DNA from: G965276675 sp965276675 | GTDB lineage: Bacteria; Acidobacteriota; Terriglobia; Terriglobales; Acidobacteriaceae | Assembly (NCBI GenBank): GCA_965276675.1 | Contig: OZ255624.1 | Coordinates: 3,286,001 to 3,350,000 of the forward strand | DNA: 64,000 nt | Direction of reading: 5' to 3' | Part shown: positions 44,717 through 53,293 of the stretch, piece by piece | Position numbering within the stretch: position 1 is the first letter of the stretch | Layout: the number at the start of each line of letters is the position of its first letter | Made by a program: the position numbers and the translations under genes | Notes under the pieces: model-generated | Seen by the model: the letters and a program-made list of their open reading frames with translations, nothing else | Told to the model about the DNA's origin: nothing | The model's database searches: none

Positions 44717-45783
44717 GATGCGCTCCGGGCCGCGTAGTTCAAGCTGATCCAGCCGCGGTACTCGCCGCTGGTGATCTCGCGCGCCCACTCCCGGTTGGCC
44801 AGGTACCACTCCACTGTCTTGCGGATACCGGTCGCGAAGCTCTCCCGAGGCTTCCAGCCAAGCTCGCGATCGACCTTGCTGCAGTCGATGGCATAGCGGC
44901 GATCATGCCCCGGACGATCCGTCACATAAGTGATCAGCTCAGCGTGCGGCTGGTCTGCCGCATGTAGTTCATCCATGATCCTGCACACGGTACTCACCAC
45001 ATCGATGTTCGACATCTCGTTGAGGCCGCCGATGTTGTAGGTCTCGCCCACGCGGCCGCCCTCCAGCACTGTGGCGATCGCCTCGCAGTGGTCACCAACA
45101 TACAGCCAGTCCCGCACGTTCAGGCCGTCGCCATACACTGGCAGGCTCTTGCCCTCAAGTGCATTGGTGATCATCAGCGGAATCAGCTTCTCCGGAAACT
45201 GGTAGGGACCATAGTTGTTGGAGCAATTCGTGGTCAACGTCGGCAGTCCATAGGTATGGTGGTAGGCCCGGACCAGATGATCGCTGCCGGCCTTCGACGC
45301 AGAGTAGGGGCTATTCGGGCTATAGGGTGTGGTCTCGCAAAAGGCAGCGTCCGCCTTCTCCAAAGACCCATACACCTCGTCGGTCGAGACATGGAGAAAG
45401 CGGAAGTTCTCTTTTGCATCCCCTGACAGCGAACGCCAGTGCCCCAGCGTCGCGTCGAGCAGCCGAAAGGTGCCCACTACGTTGGTGAGCACGAACTCCT
45501 CCGGCCCATGAATGGAGCGGTCCACATGACTCTCGGCGGCGAAATGCACCACCGCATCCGGACGGTGCTCGCGCAGCAATTCGGCCACCAGTTCGCCGTC
45601 CTCGATCCCGCCCTGCACGAAGATGTGATCGTGATTCCCCTCGAGCGAAGCGAGGTTCCGTAGATTGCCGGCATAGGTCAGCTTGTCGAGATTGATGACG
45701 CGGTCCCCCGCCGCGACCCGCTGCAGCACGAAGTTGGACCCGATAAAGCCCGCGCCACCCGTTACCAGAATGCGTCGTGGCAT
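44713..45783 (-). CDS. rfbB: dTDP-glucose 4,6-dehydratase
   Basis: 356 residues from 'MPRRILVTGGAGFIGSNFVL' (45783), where the family starts; upstream frame is spurious. NAD motif 'GGAGFIGSNF', 'AAESHVDRSIHGPEEF', catalytic 'HVSTDEVYGSLEK' (Asp-Glu pair), 'YSASKAGSDHLVRAYHHTYG' with Tyr-Lys, and 'RDWLYVGDHCEAI'. It converts dTDP-glucose to dTDP-4-keto-6-deoxyglucose, step 2 of dTDP-rhamnose synthesis. Gap to rfbC is 79 bases. Confidence 0.95.
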   Translation of the reverse strand: MPRRILVTGGAGFIGSNFVLQRVAAGDRVINLDKLTYAGNLRNLASLEGNHDHIFVQGGIEDGELVAELLREHRPDAVVHFAAESHVDRSIHGPEEFVLTNVVGTFRLLDATLGHWRSLSGDAKENFRFLHVSTDEVYGSLEKADAAFCETTPYSPNSPYSASKAGSDHLVRAYHHTYGLPTLTTNCSNNYGPYQFPEKLIPLMITNALEGKSLPVYGDGLNVRDWLYVGDHCEAIATVLEGGRVGETYNIGGLNEMSNIDVVSTVCRIMDELHAADQPHAELITYVTDRPGHDRRYAIDCSKVDRELGWKPRESFATGIRKTVEWYLANREWAREITSGEYRGWISLNYAARSAS

Positions 45784-45862
45784 CCCCGCTCCTTGACCTG
45801 AAGTCTTCACCTGCTGCTCTGCCCTCGTTCTTGCATATCCCCAAGGAATCGCTGATTGTATC

Positions 45863-46405
45863 TCACGGGAAAACCTCAGCTTCACGAAGGGATTTGCCTT
45901 GGGCATCCTTACCAGAGAGGATCGGGTCGCCGGAGTAGGGCCACTCGATGCCAATCTCCGGATCGTTCCAGAGGATAGAACGATCCCCCGCCGGGGCATA
46001 AAAGTCCGTAGCCTTGTAGAGCACCTCGGCGATCTCAGACAGCACTACGAAGCCGTGCCCGAAGCCGGCCGGAATCCAAAGCATACGATGATTTTCCTCG
46101 GTCAGCTCGATCCCCGTCCACTTACCAAAGTGCGGTGAGCTGCGACGCAGGTCCACGGCCACGTCGTAGACGGCTCCCCGTACGGCGCGGACCAGCTTTC
46201 CCTGCGGCTGGAGGAGCTGATAGTGCAGTCCACGGAGGACGCCCTTCTCAGAACGGGAGTGGTTGTCCTGCACGAAGTGCTCCGGGATACCAAGCTCCGC
46301 GAAGGTGCGCTGGTTGTAGCTTTCGAGGAAAAAACCACGGCTGTCGGCAAAGACACGTGGCTCGAGAATGCGGACGCCGGGAAGACTGGTCTCTGTGATC
46401 TGAAT
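45863..46405 (-). CDS. rfbC: dTDP-4-dehydrorhamnose 3,5-epimerase, probable ATT start
   Basis: 180 residues if translation begins at ATT (46403-46405), giving '(M)QITETSLPGVRILEPRVF', exactly where the family starts. No ATG, GTG or TTG stands in frame between the end of rfbD and the conserved region; the only alternatives nearby are ATA or GTC two or one codons upstream. GGAGAGA lies about 8 bases before the ATT, and the rfbD stop TAG lies 2 bases before it. Family marks: catalytic His61 in 'VLRGLHYQ', 'GAVYDVAVDLRRSSPHFGKW', 'WIPAGFGHGFVVLSE' and Tyr130 in 'EVLYKATDFY'. It performs step 3 of dTDP-rhamnose synthesis. Confidence 0.9.
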   Translation of the reverse strand: MQITETSLPGVRILEPRVFADSRGFFLESYNQRTFAELGIPEHFVQDNHSRSEKGVLRGLHYQLLQPQGKLVRAVRGAVYDVAVDLRRSSPHFGKWTGIELTEENHRMLWIPAGFGHGFVVLSEIAEVLYKATDFYAPAGDRSILWNDPEIGIEWPYSGDPILSGKDAQGKSLREAEVFP

Positions 46406-46407
46406 GA

Positions 46408-47340
46408 CTATCTCTCCATCGGGGTAGCTTCGGCTGCGTTGAGCGTCGCCGCGCGCGAGGTCAGAACGTCCCGTAATCCCTCGCGCCAGTCTGGAAGCCT
46501 GAAGCCGAAGGCGTGCTCGAACTTGTCGTTGGCCAGGACTGAATTCGCTGGCCGCTTCGCCGGAGTCGGGTACTCGGCCGTGGCGATCGGGGTCAAGGTA
46601 GGGCCGCCCAAGCGGGCGAACGATGCATCGGTCGCACCTGCGAAGATGGCTCCGGCAAAGTCGAACCACGTCGCCGCGCCCCCAGCTGTCATGTGATAGA
46701 CGCCGGAAGCGAATGGCTTTGTGTCCTCCTTTGCTCCCCTCAGGATGCGCGCCGTGGCCCCCGCGATGGCATCCGCTGAGGTCGGCGACCCGGTTTGGTC
46801 GGCGACAACCCGCAGCTCCGGACGCTCGGCGGCGAGACGCAACATGGTCTTCATGAAGTTGGCGCCGTGGTTGCCGTAGACCCAACTCGTCCGCAGAACA
46901 ACGTAGCGTGCTCCGCTCTCGGCGATTCTCTGCTCTCCAGCAAGCTTGGAGGCGCCATAGACGCCCAGTGGGCCGGTCGGGTCGTCCTCGGCATAGGGCG
47001 AAAGCTTGCGGCCATCGAAGACGTAATCAGTGGAGTAGTGGAGCAGAAGTGCGCCGAGTGCGGCTGCCTCTTTGGCCATCGCCTCCGGAGCGTCCTCGTT
47101 CACGGCATAGCAGGTCTGAGCGTCACTCTCCGCACGGTCAACAGCCGTATATGCTGCGGCATTCACGATCACATCTGGACCGGACCGCCGAATCGTCTCC
47201 CGGACGGCGGCGGCATTGGTGAGGTCACACTCTCCGCGCCCCACGGCGATCACCTCGCCCAGGGCGGATACCGGGTCGGATGCGTGGTTCAGGAACGCAT
47301 GCCCTACTTGCCCGTTTTTTCCAAAGAGAAGAATGCGCAT
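46408..47340 (-). CDS. rfbD: dTDP-4-dehydrorhamnose reductase
   Basis: 310 residues. 'MRILLFGKNGQVGHAFL' is the NAD(P)-binding start; 'VIVNAAAYTAVDRAESD', 'HYSTDYVFDGRKLSPYAEDD' and 'GVYGASKLAGEQRIAES' (Tyr-xxx-Lys) are diagnostic of RfbD, followed by 'VLRTSWVYGNHGANFMKTML'. It reduces dTDP-4-keto-rhamnose to dTDP-L-rhamnose, the last step. It starts 33 bases after the export gene and its stop nearly touches the rfbC start. The order D-C-B-A is unusual compared with the enteric BDAC order. Confidence 0.94.
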   Translation of the reverse strand: MRILLFGKNGQVGHAFLNHASDPVSALGEVIAVGRGECDLTNAAAVRETIRRSGPDVIVNAAAYTAVDRAESDAQTCYAVNEDAPEAMAKEAAALGALLLHYSTDYVFDGRKLSPYAEDDPTGPLGVYGASKLAGEQRIAESGARYVVLRTSWVYGNHGANFMKTMLRLAAERPELRVVADQTGSPTSADAIAGATARILRGAKEDTKPFASGVYHMTAGGAATWFDFAGAIFAGATDASFARLGGPTLTPIATAEYPTPAKRPANSVLANDKFEHAFGFRLPDWREGLRDVLTSRAATLNAAEATPMER

Positions 47341-47373
47341 CTGTGTGAAATGGCCTTACGCTATTGTCTTCGT

Positions 47374-48465
47374 TTAGAATTGTGCCGCTTTAAAGGTGAG
47401 GTAATTAGTCGCGGCGCCCACCACGGCATCGATGGCGCGTAAAGTGTAGGTTTTACGCTGGCTGATCGGGACATACAGAATATCCCCGTCCGTCATAAGC
47501 ATATCCGGGCCACCGCCATACAGGATCTTTTTCAGGTCAATCTTCAACTCTTCGCGTCCGGTGTCGGTTCGGCGGATCAGGCGGGCATCCCACAATTTGG
47601 AGGTCTGGGTGGGACCTCCGGCTAGCGCGACTGCGTCCAGCAGGGTCAGCCGGTTATTGTGCTCCACCTGATACCCCCCTGGGCGGTTCAGGTCTCCCAC
47701 AACATACACAATGCCGGAACGCGCGACAAAGATCGTATCGCCTGGCCCCACCTGCATGTTGGCAGCCATGACAGAGGCTGGCGTCTGCGCACCGACGTGC
47801 AGCGTCACGGTCGTGATCTTGTTGGGATCGCCGCGATGCACGATGCTGACCGTCTTGGAGGCGCTATCGTTGAGGCCGCCCGCCAGAGCCAGCATGTCGG
47901 TCAGATTTCGCGGACCAGTGAGCGGGTAAATGCCGGGAGCTCGAACCTCTCCACTCATGGTGACGCCCCGGGTCGCAAACTCCGTGATGAAGATCTGGAC
48001 TTGCGGGTGCAGCAGCACCAGGGCATCTTTGTAAGCCCGGGCAACGGCATCGGCCCCTTCCGGGATCGTCAGACCATCCATATGCAGCGGGCCGACCAGG
48101 GGCAGGATGATGTTGCCCTGCGTGTTTACGCGAAAGCGCCCCGAGAGCTCCGGGGTATCGAAGACCAGGACGTCAACGAGGTCCCCGAGAGAGATCTGGG
48201 AAACAATACTAGCCTGCGGGATATCCACGCCGGTGGAAAGCTGCTGCATGGTGCCTGCGGTCATCGAGCCCAGTCCAGCGCCGGAGTACGGCAACGGCTG
48301 CTGGTTCGTCTGGGCCGGAGCTTGTGGGCTGGCGCCGGAGGAGCCATACGGTTGCGGCGAGACCTGCTGGCCAAGAGTCTGTGCCCGGAGCTGCATGGCG
48401 GCCAAGAGGCACAGCAGAAAGACGCCGGCAAAGGTCGCCGCCAGCGGGCGAACTCGGCAGCGCAT
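47374..48465 (-). CDS. Wza-like polysaccharide export protein with SLBB domains
   Basis: 363 residues from ATG at 48465, chosen because AGGAG stands 5-6 bases upstream, just after the kinase stop. A signal peptide ('MRCRVRPLAATFAGVFLLCL' to 'LRAQ') is followed by a poly_export domain ('LVDVLVFDTPELSGRFRVNT', 'GNIILPLVGPLHMDGLTIPE') and two SLBB units ('VTMSGEVRAPGIYPLTGPRN', 'VYVVGDLNRPGGYQVEHNNR'). No lipobox Cys follows the signal, unlike E. coli Wza. It likely forms the outer-membrane/periplasmic exit channel with the adjacent tyrosine kinase. Confidence 0.9.
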   Translation of the reverse strand: MRCRVRPLAATFAGVFLLCLLAAMQLRAQTLGQQVSPQPYGSSGASPQAPAQTNQQPLPYSGAGLGSMTAGTMQQLSTGVDIPQASIVSQISLGDLVDVLVFDTPELSGRFRVNTQGNIILPLVGPLHMDGLTIPEGADAVARAYKDALVLLHPQVQIFITEFATRGVTMSGEVRAPGIYPLTGPRNLTDMLALAGGLNDSASKTVSIVHRGDPNKITTVTLHVGAQTPASVMAANMQVGPGDTIFVARSGIVYVVGDLNRPGGYQVEHNNRLTLLDAVALAGGPTQTSKLWDARLIRRTDTGREELKIDLKKILYGGGPDMLMTDGDILYVPISQRKTYTLRAIDAVVGAATNYLTFKAAQF

Positions 48466-48472
48466 CCGTCTC

Positions 48473-50701
48473 CTAGCGCTTGACTTCTGTTTCATCGGCT
48501 GTATCGCTCGTGTATCCGTAACCGTAAGAGTAGGGGCCTGAGTAGTTGTAATAGCTTTCCTTACGCATATCGACGTCATTCACAACAGCGCCCAACAGGT
48601 GCGCATTGACGCGGCGCAGCAGCTCGCGGGTGCGCAGCAGAGCTTTCTTGCGCGTCACTCCGGCACGCACCACAAGCAGCACGGAATCTGCCCGGGCCGC
48701 GGGCGCCAGCGAATCGGAGACGGCGAGGATCGGCGCGGTATCGATAATGATGCGATCGTACTGCTCCGCCCACTGCCGCATCACCTCCGCCATGCGCTGC
48801 GAGGCCAGAAGCTCCGCCGGGTTCGGAGGAACAACGCCCGCCGGCAAGTAGGTCAATTCTGGCAACTCGGGTAACGGGTGCAGAAACACGGAGTCCCCAG
48901 TCTGCCGGCTAAGCAGGTTGGTAAGGCCCTGCACTGGCCGCTGCATGCCAAAGAGCAGATGCAGCGTACTGCGGCGCAGATCGGCGTCAACAATCAGCAC
49001 GCGCTCGCCGCGCTGCGCCAGCATCACGGCAATGTTCGCGGAAAGAGTCGACTTGCCCTCCGACATGAAGGCGCTGGTAACGACGATGGTCTTTAAGGGA
49101 TTGTCGATCGCGCTCAGCAGGATGGAGCTGCGCAGAGCGCGGTAAGCCTCCGACGCGGGCGACCCTGGAGCCGAAAGCGAGATGATGCGCTGCCGGTCGA
49201 CGGACTCCACCTTTTCCGCTCCCTTGGGCCCCTTGGTGGCCGACTGGAAGTGCGGAATCGCGCCAATCGAGAGGAGTCCCGAGAAGGTCTCCACATCCTC
49301 CGTGGTGCGCAATGTGTCGTCGAGCGAGTCCAGCAGAAAGGCCAGCAGCAGCCCCGCCATCAGACCCATGGCAGCAGCAATCCCCAGGTTCATGCTCACA
49401 TTAGGCGTCACCGGCCCAAGCGGCAACACTGCCTGGTCAATCACGCTTATCGAAGCCGTATTCAAGCCGGCGGCCAGGTTCGATTCCTTCAACTTAAGCT
49501 GCAACTGGTCGTAGAGCTGCCGGCTGGAGTCGGCATCCTGCCGCAGCAACGCGTACTGGGCAGCGCTCTGGTTGAGCTGATAGGCGCCCTGCATCTCGGT
49601 ATCGAGCTGGTTTTGCAGCAGCCGCAATGTCCGCGAAGACGTGTCGTACTCTTCGTGCAGACGATGCTGCACGGCGCGCATCTCGATATCCACCTGCGCC
49701 TGCAATGCCGCGATCTGCGCCTTCAGCTCGCGCACTCTTGGATAGCCGACCCCGTATTTAGTAGTGTACTGGTCGTACAAGGCCTGCAGTTGCAGCTGCT
49801 GGGCCCGCATGGCTGATAGTGTCTGGCTGGGAACCGACGATGCGATGAGGTCCGGATCGTTGGTGTCCGCAATGCGCAGCTTGGCCTCGCGCAGCAGACG
49901 GTCCGCCTGTGCGTTGGCAATCTGGCTATTCTCCGTACGCAAGCGGTCCAGAATCAGGCTGTCGTTCTGGCCGCCCACCAGATTGTGCTGTTTCTGGTAC
50001 TCCGCCAGCCGGGACTGCGCCGCAGACGCCTGGTCGCGCAGGCCGGTCATCTCATTGGAGAGCCATTGGGTTACCCGGCCGGTACCCTGGATATGATCTT
50101 CCAGGTTGCGGTCTTGGTAGACGTTGATCAGCGTATTTGGCACATCTCGCGCGATCTCCGGGTTCGGATTGCGATAGTTGACGTAAACAATGTCGGTGCT
50201 GGGGACCACGCCGATCTGCAACCCACCGCGCACCAGCCCGATCATGCCCTGGACCTCTCCCGGTGAGAAAGCGTCCATCGTCGCATTCGCCGACAGCTTG
50301 TCAAAGGCATGTGGGAAGGGACCTTTGTGGTGCTGGGCCAGTTGCTTGATGGTGCCGAAGATCACCAGATTGTCCTGCATCCGGGCAATCTCGGTAGGCA
50401 GGCGCACGTCCTCGGAAGACAGACTCTGCTGGATCAGGTCGCTGAGACCGACGTTGGTGGACGATGGATTGAGATCGACGGTGGCGCTGGCCTGATAGAG
50501 GCGGACGCGCGTGGATGAATAGAGCCAGCCCAATACTAGCGACACAGCCACCAGCGCGAGAATAACCAGCTTGCGCTTGAAAATTACGCGCCATATGTCG
50601 GAGAGCGACAGTCCCTCGCTCGCAGACCGGGAAGCCAGCGGCGAGTCAACTTCGTTGGTTAAGGGCGGCGAAAACTGCGAACCGTCAGCCATGTCCGGCA
50701 C
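48473..50701 (-). CDS. Wzc-like polysaccharide co-polymerase / BY-type tyrosine kinase
   Basis: 742 residues. A Wzz domain begins near residue 30 with the first span ('FKRKLVILALVAVSLVLGWL'). A long periplasmic coiled coil follows (about 200-420), then the second span ('NLGIAAAMGLMAGLLLAFLL'). The cytoplasmic BY-kinase has Walker A 'SAFMSEGKSTLSANIAV', Walker A' 'RVLIVDADLRRSTLH' and Walker B 'RIIIDTAPILAVSD'. The tail ends with a tyrosine cluster ('ESYYNYSGPYSYGYGYTSD', seven Tyr) for autophosphorylation. It controls chain length and export of the polysaccharide. It is 8 bases from the export gene. Confidence 0.94.
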   Translation of the reverse strand: MPDMADGSQFSPPLTNEVDSPLASRSASEGLSLSDIWRVIFKRKLVILALVAVSLVLGWLYSSTRVRLYQASATVDLNPSSTNVGLSDLIQQSLSSEDVRLPTEIARMQDNLVIFGTIKQLAQHHKGPFPHAFDKLSANATMDAFSPGEVQGMIGLVRGGLQIGVVPSTDIVYVNYRNPNPEIARDVPNTLINVYQDRNLEDHIQGTGRVTQWLSNEMTGLRDQASAAQSRLAEYQKQHNLVGGQNDSLILDRLRTENSQIANAQADRLLREAKLRIADTNDPDLIASSVPSQTLSAMRAQQLQLQALYDQYTTKYGVGYPRVRELKAQIAALQAQVDIEMRAVQHRLHEEYDTSSRTLRLLQNQLDTEMQGAYQLNQSAAQYALLRQDADSSRQLYDQLQLKLKESNLAAGLNTASISVIDQAVLPLGPVTPNVSMNLGIAAAMGLMAGLLLAFLLDSLDDTLRTTEDVETFSGLLSIGAIPHFQSATKGPKGAEKVESVDRQRIISLSAPGSPASEAYRALRSSILLSAIDNPLKTIVVTSAFMSEGKSTLSANIAVMLAQRGERVLIVDADLRRSTLHLLFGMQRPVQGLTNLLSRQTGDSVFLHPLPELPELTYLPAGVVPPNPAELLASQRMAEVMRQWAEQYDRIIIDTAPILAVSDSLAPAARADSVLLVVRAGVTRKKALLRTRELLRRVNAHLLGAVVNDVDMRKESYYNYSGPYSYGYGYTSDTADETEVKR

Positions 50702-50945
50702 ACCACATATTCTTTAAGCGCGCGCTCTGTTCGTCCCTGCGCCCCTGTTCTCGAATCATTTCCTGCCACCGGCACCTGCCGTCTGCCCCGAGGCAGAACG
50801 GCCACCACAACAGCCCATCTCACGCTCACATCGAACACCAACGCCGGGACGAACGCGACGTTTGGAGTGCTGGCTGAGGCTGAGCGATGCATCCGATACT
50901 ACCCTACTGGCGCGCCGGCTCCAAGCCTGGCGACTACAACCAAAG

Positions 50946-51812
50946 TCATGGCATCATCCGGCTTTCCGGCCCCGCATCTCTTGCTTTCCTACCCCGCATC
51001 TCTTGGGTTTTCAGCACAATCATGTACTCATAAAAGGCCTGGAGCGTGGCATAGGTCAGGCCCGCGCCGCCGTCCAGAATCGCGCGTCGCCCCATCACCA
51101 TGTAGAGCCACTTGAGCAGTGGACGTCCTGGCATCCGGTAAAAGATCGCCTTCTGGTGCAAGCGCCGCTCGTGGAAGTCGCGCCCTGTCAATGCGGTGCG
51201 CAGCGATGGCCGCTGCAGTCCCTGCCGCCGCACGATCAGCTCCGCCTCCATCGTCGAATAGACATTATGTTTGCGGATCCAATGAGAGATTCCCTTGGAG
51301 AACGGAAAGTGGTCGAGCGGCGCCCGCAGGTCGCCCACCGTGCCCGCCACCTCCAGCACCTCGTTGATCGCGCGCGTGTACTGGGCATACCCCGGGCGCA
51401 CCAGACGGATATAAAACGGCGAGATCTGGGCGTGCTTCAGCCAGCGACCCATAAAGAAGTCCCGCCGCCGCACCCGGTAGCCCACCGGCGATTCCCGGTC
51501 CGCCTCGCCCGCAGCAGCCGCCGCCACGGCCTGCACCTCACGCGCCAGCTCCGGGGTGATGCGCTCGTCGGCATCCAGCAGAAAGACCCAGGGATGACGG
51601 AAACGGCACTGGACCAGTGCGGCATTGCGGTGCGCGGCGTAGTCGTCGAAGGTGCGCTCGAGTACGTGAGCCCCGGCCGCGAGTGCGGTCTCCACCGTCC
51701 GATCTGTGCTGCGCGAATCGAAGACGTGAATATCGTCCGACCAGGCGACAGATTCCAAACAGCCCGGCAGGTCGCTCTCTTCGTTCTTGGTCAGAATCAG
51801 GATCGATACCAT
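50946..51812 (-). CDS. Glycosyltransferase family 2 (WaaE/KdtX-like)
   Basis: 288 residues. GT-A fold: 'VSILILTKNEESDLPGCLES', 'VFDSRSTDRTVETALAAGAH', and the metal-binding DxD in 'HPWVFLLDADERITPEL'. 'RRRDFFMGRWLKHAQISPFY' and 'GTVGDLRAPLDHFPFSKGIS' match WaaE-type beta-glucosyltransferases. The C-terminal helices are hydrophobic and may dock on the inner membrane. It overlaps none of its neighbours: 15 bases separate it from the GT4 upstream, and 245 bases from the kinase gene downstream, where I see no feature beyond a possible promoter. Confidence 0.88.
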   Translation of the reverse strand: MVSILILTKNEESDLPGCLESVAWSDDIHVFDSRSTDRTVETALAAGAHVLERTFDDYAAHRNAALVQCRFRHPWVFLLDADERITPELAREVQAVAAAAAGEADRESPVGYRVRRRDFFMGRWLKHAQISPFYIRLVRPGYAQYTRAINEVLEVAGTVGDLRAPLDHFPFSKGISHWIRKHNVYSTMEAELIVRRQGLQRPSLRTALTGRDFHERRLHQKAIFYRMPGRPLLKWLYMVMGRRAILDGGAGLTYATLQAFYEYMIVLKTQEMRGRKARDAGPESRMMP

Positions 51813-51827
51813 AGCAGTCAGGATCCT

Positions 51828-53078
51828 TTACGCCCGGAAGCCCGGGACGCACGACTCAAGGGCTTGCCGTAGCCCCCAGACATCCGCCTCAAAGCTGTAC
51901 TCACCGATCAATCGCAGACTGTTCTGCCCCATGGCCTTTGCCATCTCCGGGTCCGAAAGGATATGGAGCAGCGCCCCAGCCAGAGCATCCGCGTCGCCGG
52001 GCGCGAAACTGTAGCCGTTGTAGCCATCCCGCAGCAGATCCTCCCGGCAACCCACATCTTCGGAGACAATCACTGCGCGGCCGGCGTTCATGGCTTCGTT
52101 CACCACTAGCCCCCACGGCTCGAAGACCGAGGGCAGCACGAAGACACTGCATAGGTCGAAAAACCGCGGCAGCTCGGTCTGATTACGGAAGCCGAGAAAG
52201 CGAATCGCAGGATCGGCCGCCGCGCGTGTCTCCAGCGCCGCCCGTTCCTCGCCATCGCCCACAATCAACAGATAGGGTTCCGCACCAGCCCCGAACTCTC
52301 CCCGGATCTTTCGGAAGGCATCGATCAGGTCCGCACAGCGCTTTCGCTCCTGCAGCTTGGAGGCGAACAGAAGGACTGGCCTATCGGGTTCGAGATCGAG
52401 CTTCCTCCGAAGCGCCTCCCGGTGTGGGGCCGCCGCTTCGGCCTGGCCTCGAAAAAAGGCATTGTCCACGGCGTACGGCACGGAGAAGATTGGCGCCTCC
52501 TCGCCCAAGTAGCGCCGCCAATACCGGGCATTTGCCTGTCCAATCGTCAGTACCGCCCGCAGGTGCTGGCGCAGCACCCGGAAGAAGCCCTCTTTGGCCA
52601 ACAGCTTGGCCCGGGAACGTGGACGGTCGTGCAGTGTGGACTCCGCCCGCAGCAGCACCGGCATCCCCAGCATGCTCGCCGAAAGGATCACCCGCAGGCT
52701 ATTTGCCGTGCTATAGCCGTGGGTCCAGACTGCGTCAAAGCCGCCAGCCTCCAGCCGCTTGAAGATGCCGGAGCTAAGCGGCCGGGCAAAACTCGGCTGC
52801 GCACCCTGCTCCCGCACCCGGGGCAAAAACTCGGACCGGTAGCCCTCCAAAAGCGGCACATCCCACTCCACCTTGACCCCAAAGCCTTCATCCAGGTAGC
52901 CGCGCACGGAGTGGTCGCTGAAGAAGAAGACGGTCAGGTCCACATCGGGCTCGCGCGCGATCCGCCGCAGCAATGGAGCCTGGTACTGAATGGGGTGGCT
53001 TACGAAATAGGCCAGCCTGAGTTTGCGTCCGGTTCCCTTGCGCTCGATTCCCTTGTGTTCGATTTCCGTCTCGACCAT
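51828..53078 (-). CDS. Glycosyltransferase family 4, first gene of the polysaccharide cluster
   Basis: 416 residues from 'MVETEIEHKGIERK' (53078); a GTG at 53132 would add 18 residues. GT-B marks: 'RLAYFVSHPIQYQAPLLRRI', 'ADLIDAFRKIRGEFGAGAEP', 'YLLIVGDGEERAALET', 'VFVLPSVFEPWGLVVNEAMN' (donor-binding ExE region) and 'GYSFAPGDADALAGALL'. Short repeats of Ile-Glu-x-Lys-Gly at the start come from a degenerate 15-base DNA repeat. It transfers an unknown sugar to the growing lipid-linked chain. It is divergent from the broken PQQ gene across about 215 bases that should hold the operon promoter. Confidence 0.86.
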   Translation of the reverse strand: MVETEIEHKGIERKGTGRKLRLAYFVSHPIQYQAPLLRRIAREPDVDLTVFFFSDHSVRGYLDEGFGVKVEWDVPLLEGYRSEFLPRVREQGAQPSFARPLSSGIFKRLEAGGFDAVWTHGYSTANSLRVILSASMLGMPVLLRAESTLHDRPRSRAKLLAKEGFFRVLRQHLRAVLTIGQANARYWRRYLGEEAPIFSVPYAVDNAFFRGQAEAAAPHREALRRKLDLEPDRPVLLFASKLQERKRCADLIDAFRKIRGEFGAGAEPYLLIVGDGEERAALETRAAADPAIRFLGFRNQTELPRFFDLCSVFVLPSVFEPWGLVVNEAMNAGRAVIVSEDVGCREDLLRDGYNGYSFAPGDADALAGALLHILSDPEMAKAMGQNSLRLIGEYSFEADVWGLRQALESCVPGFRA

Positions 53079-53293
53079 GCACCCGCGCCCGCATGCAGCG
53101 CCAGCAACCCTTCTTGCGCTCGATGGTAGCACCGCGGCCCTTCAATTTCAGAGTGCCCGTGCTAGCGAAAGGATTGGTTGACCCGGCTTGAACGCAGTTA
53201 CGGAAGAGCTGACATTTCTGGGAAGTACTCAACGAGAAGAGGATATCCTTTGGAGTTCACAAGCAGCTATTAGCCAAGTCCAGAGGAATCAGC

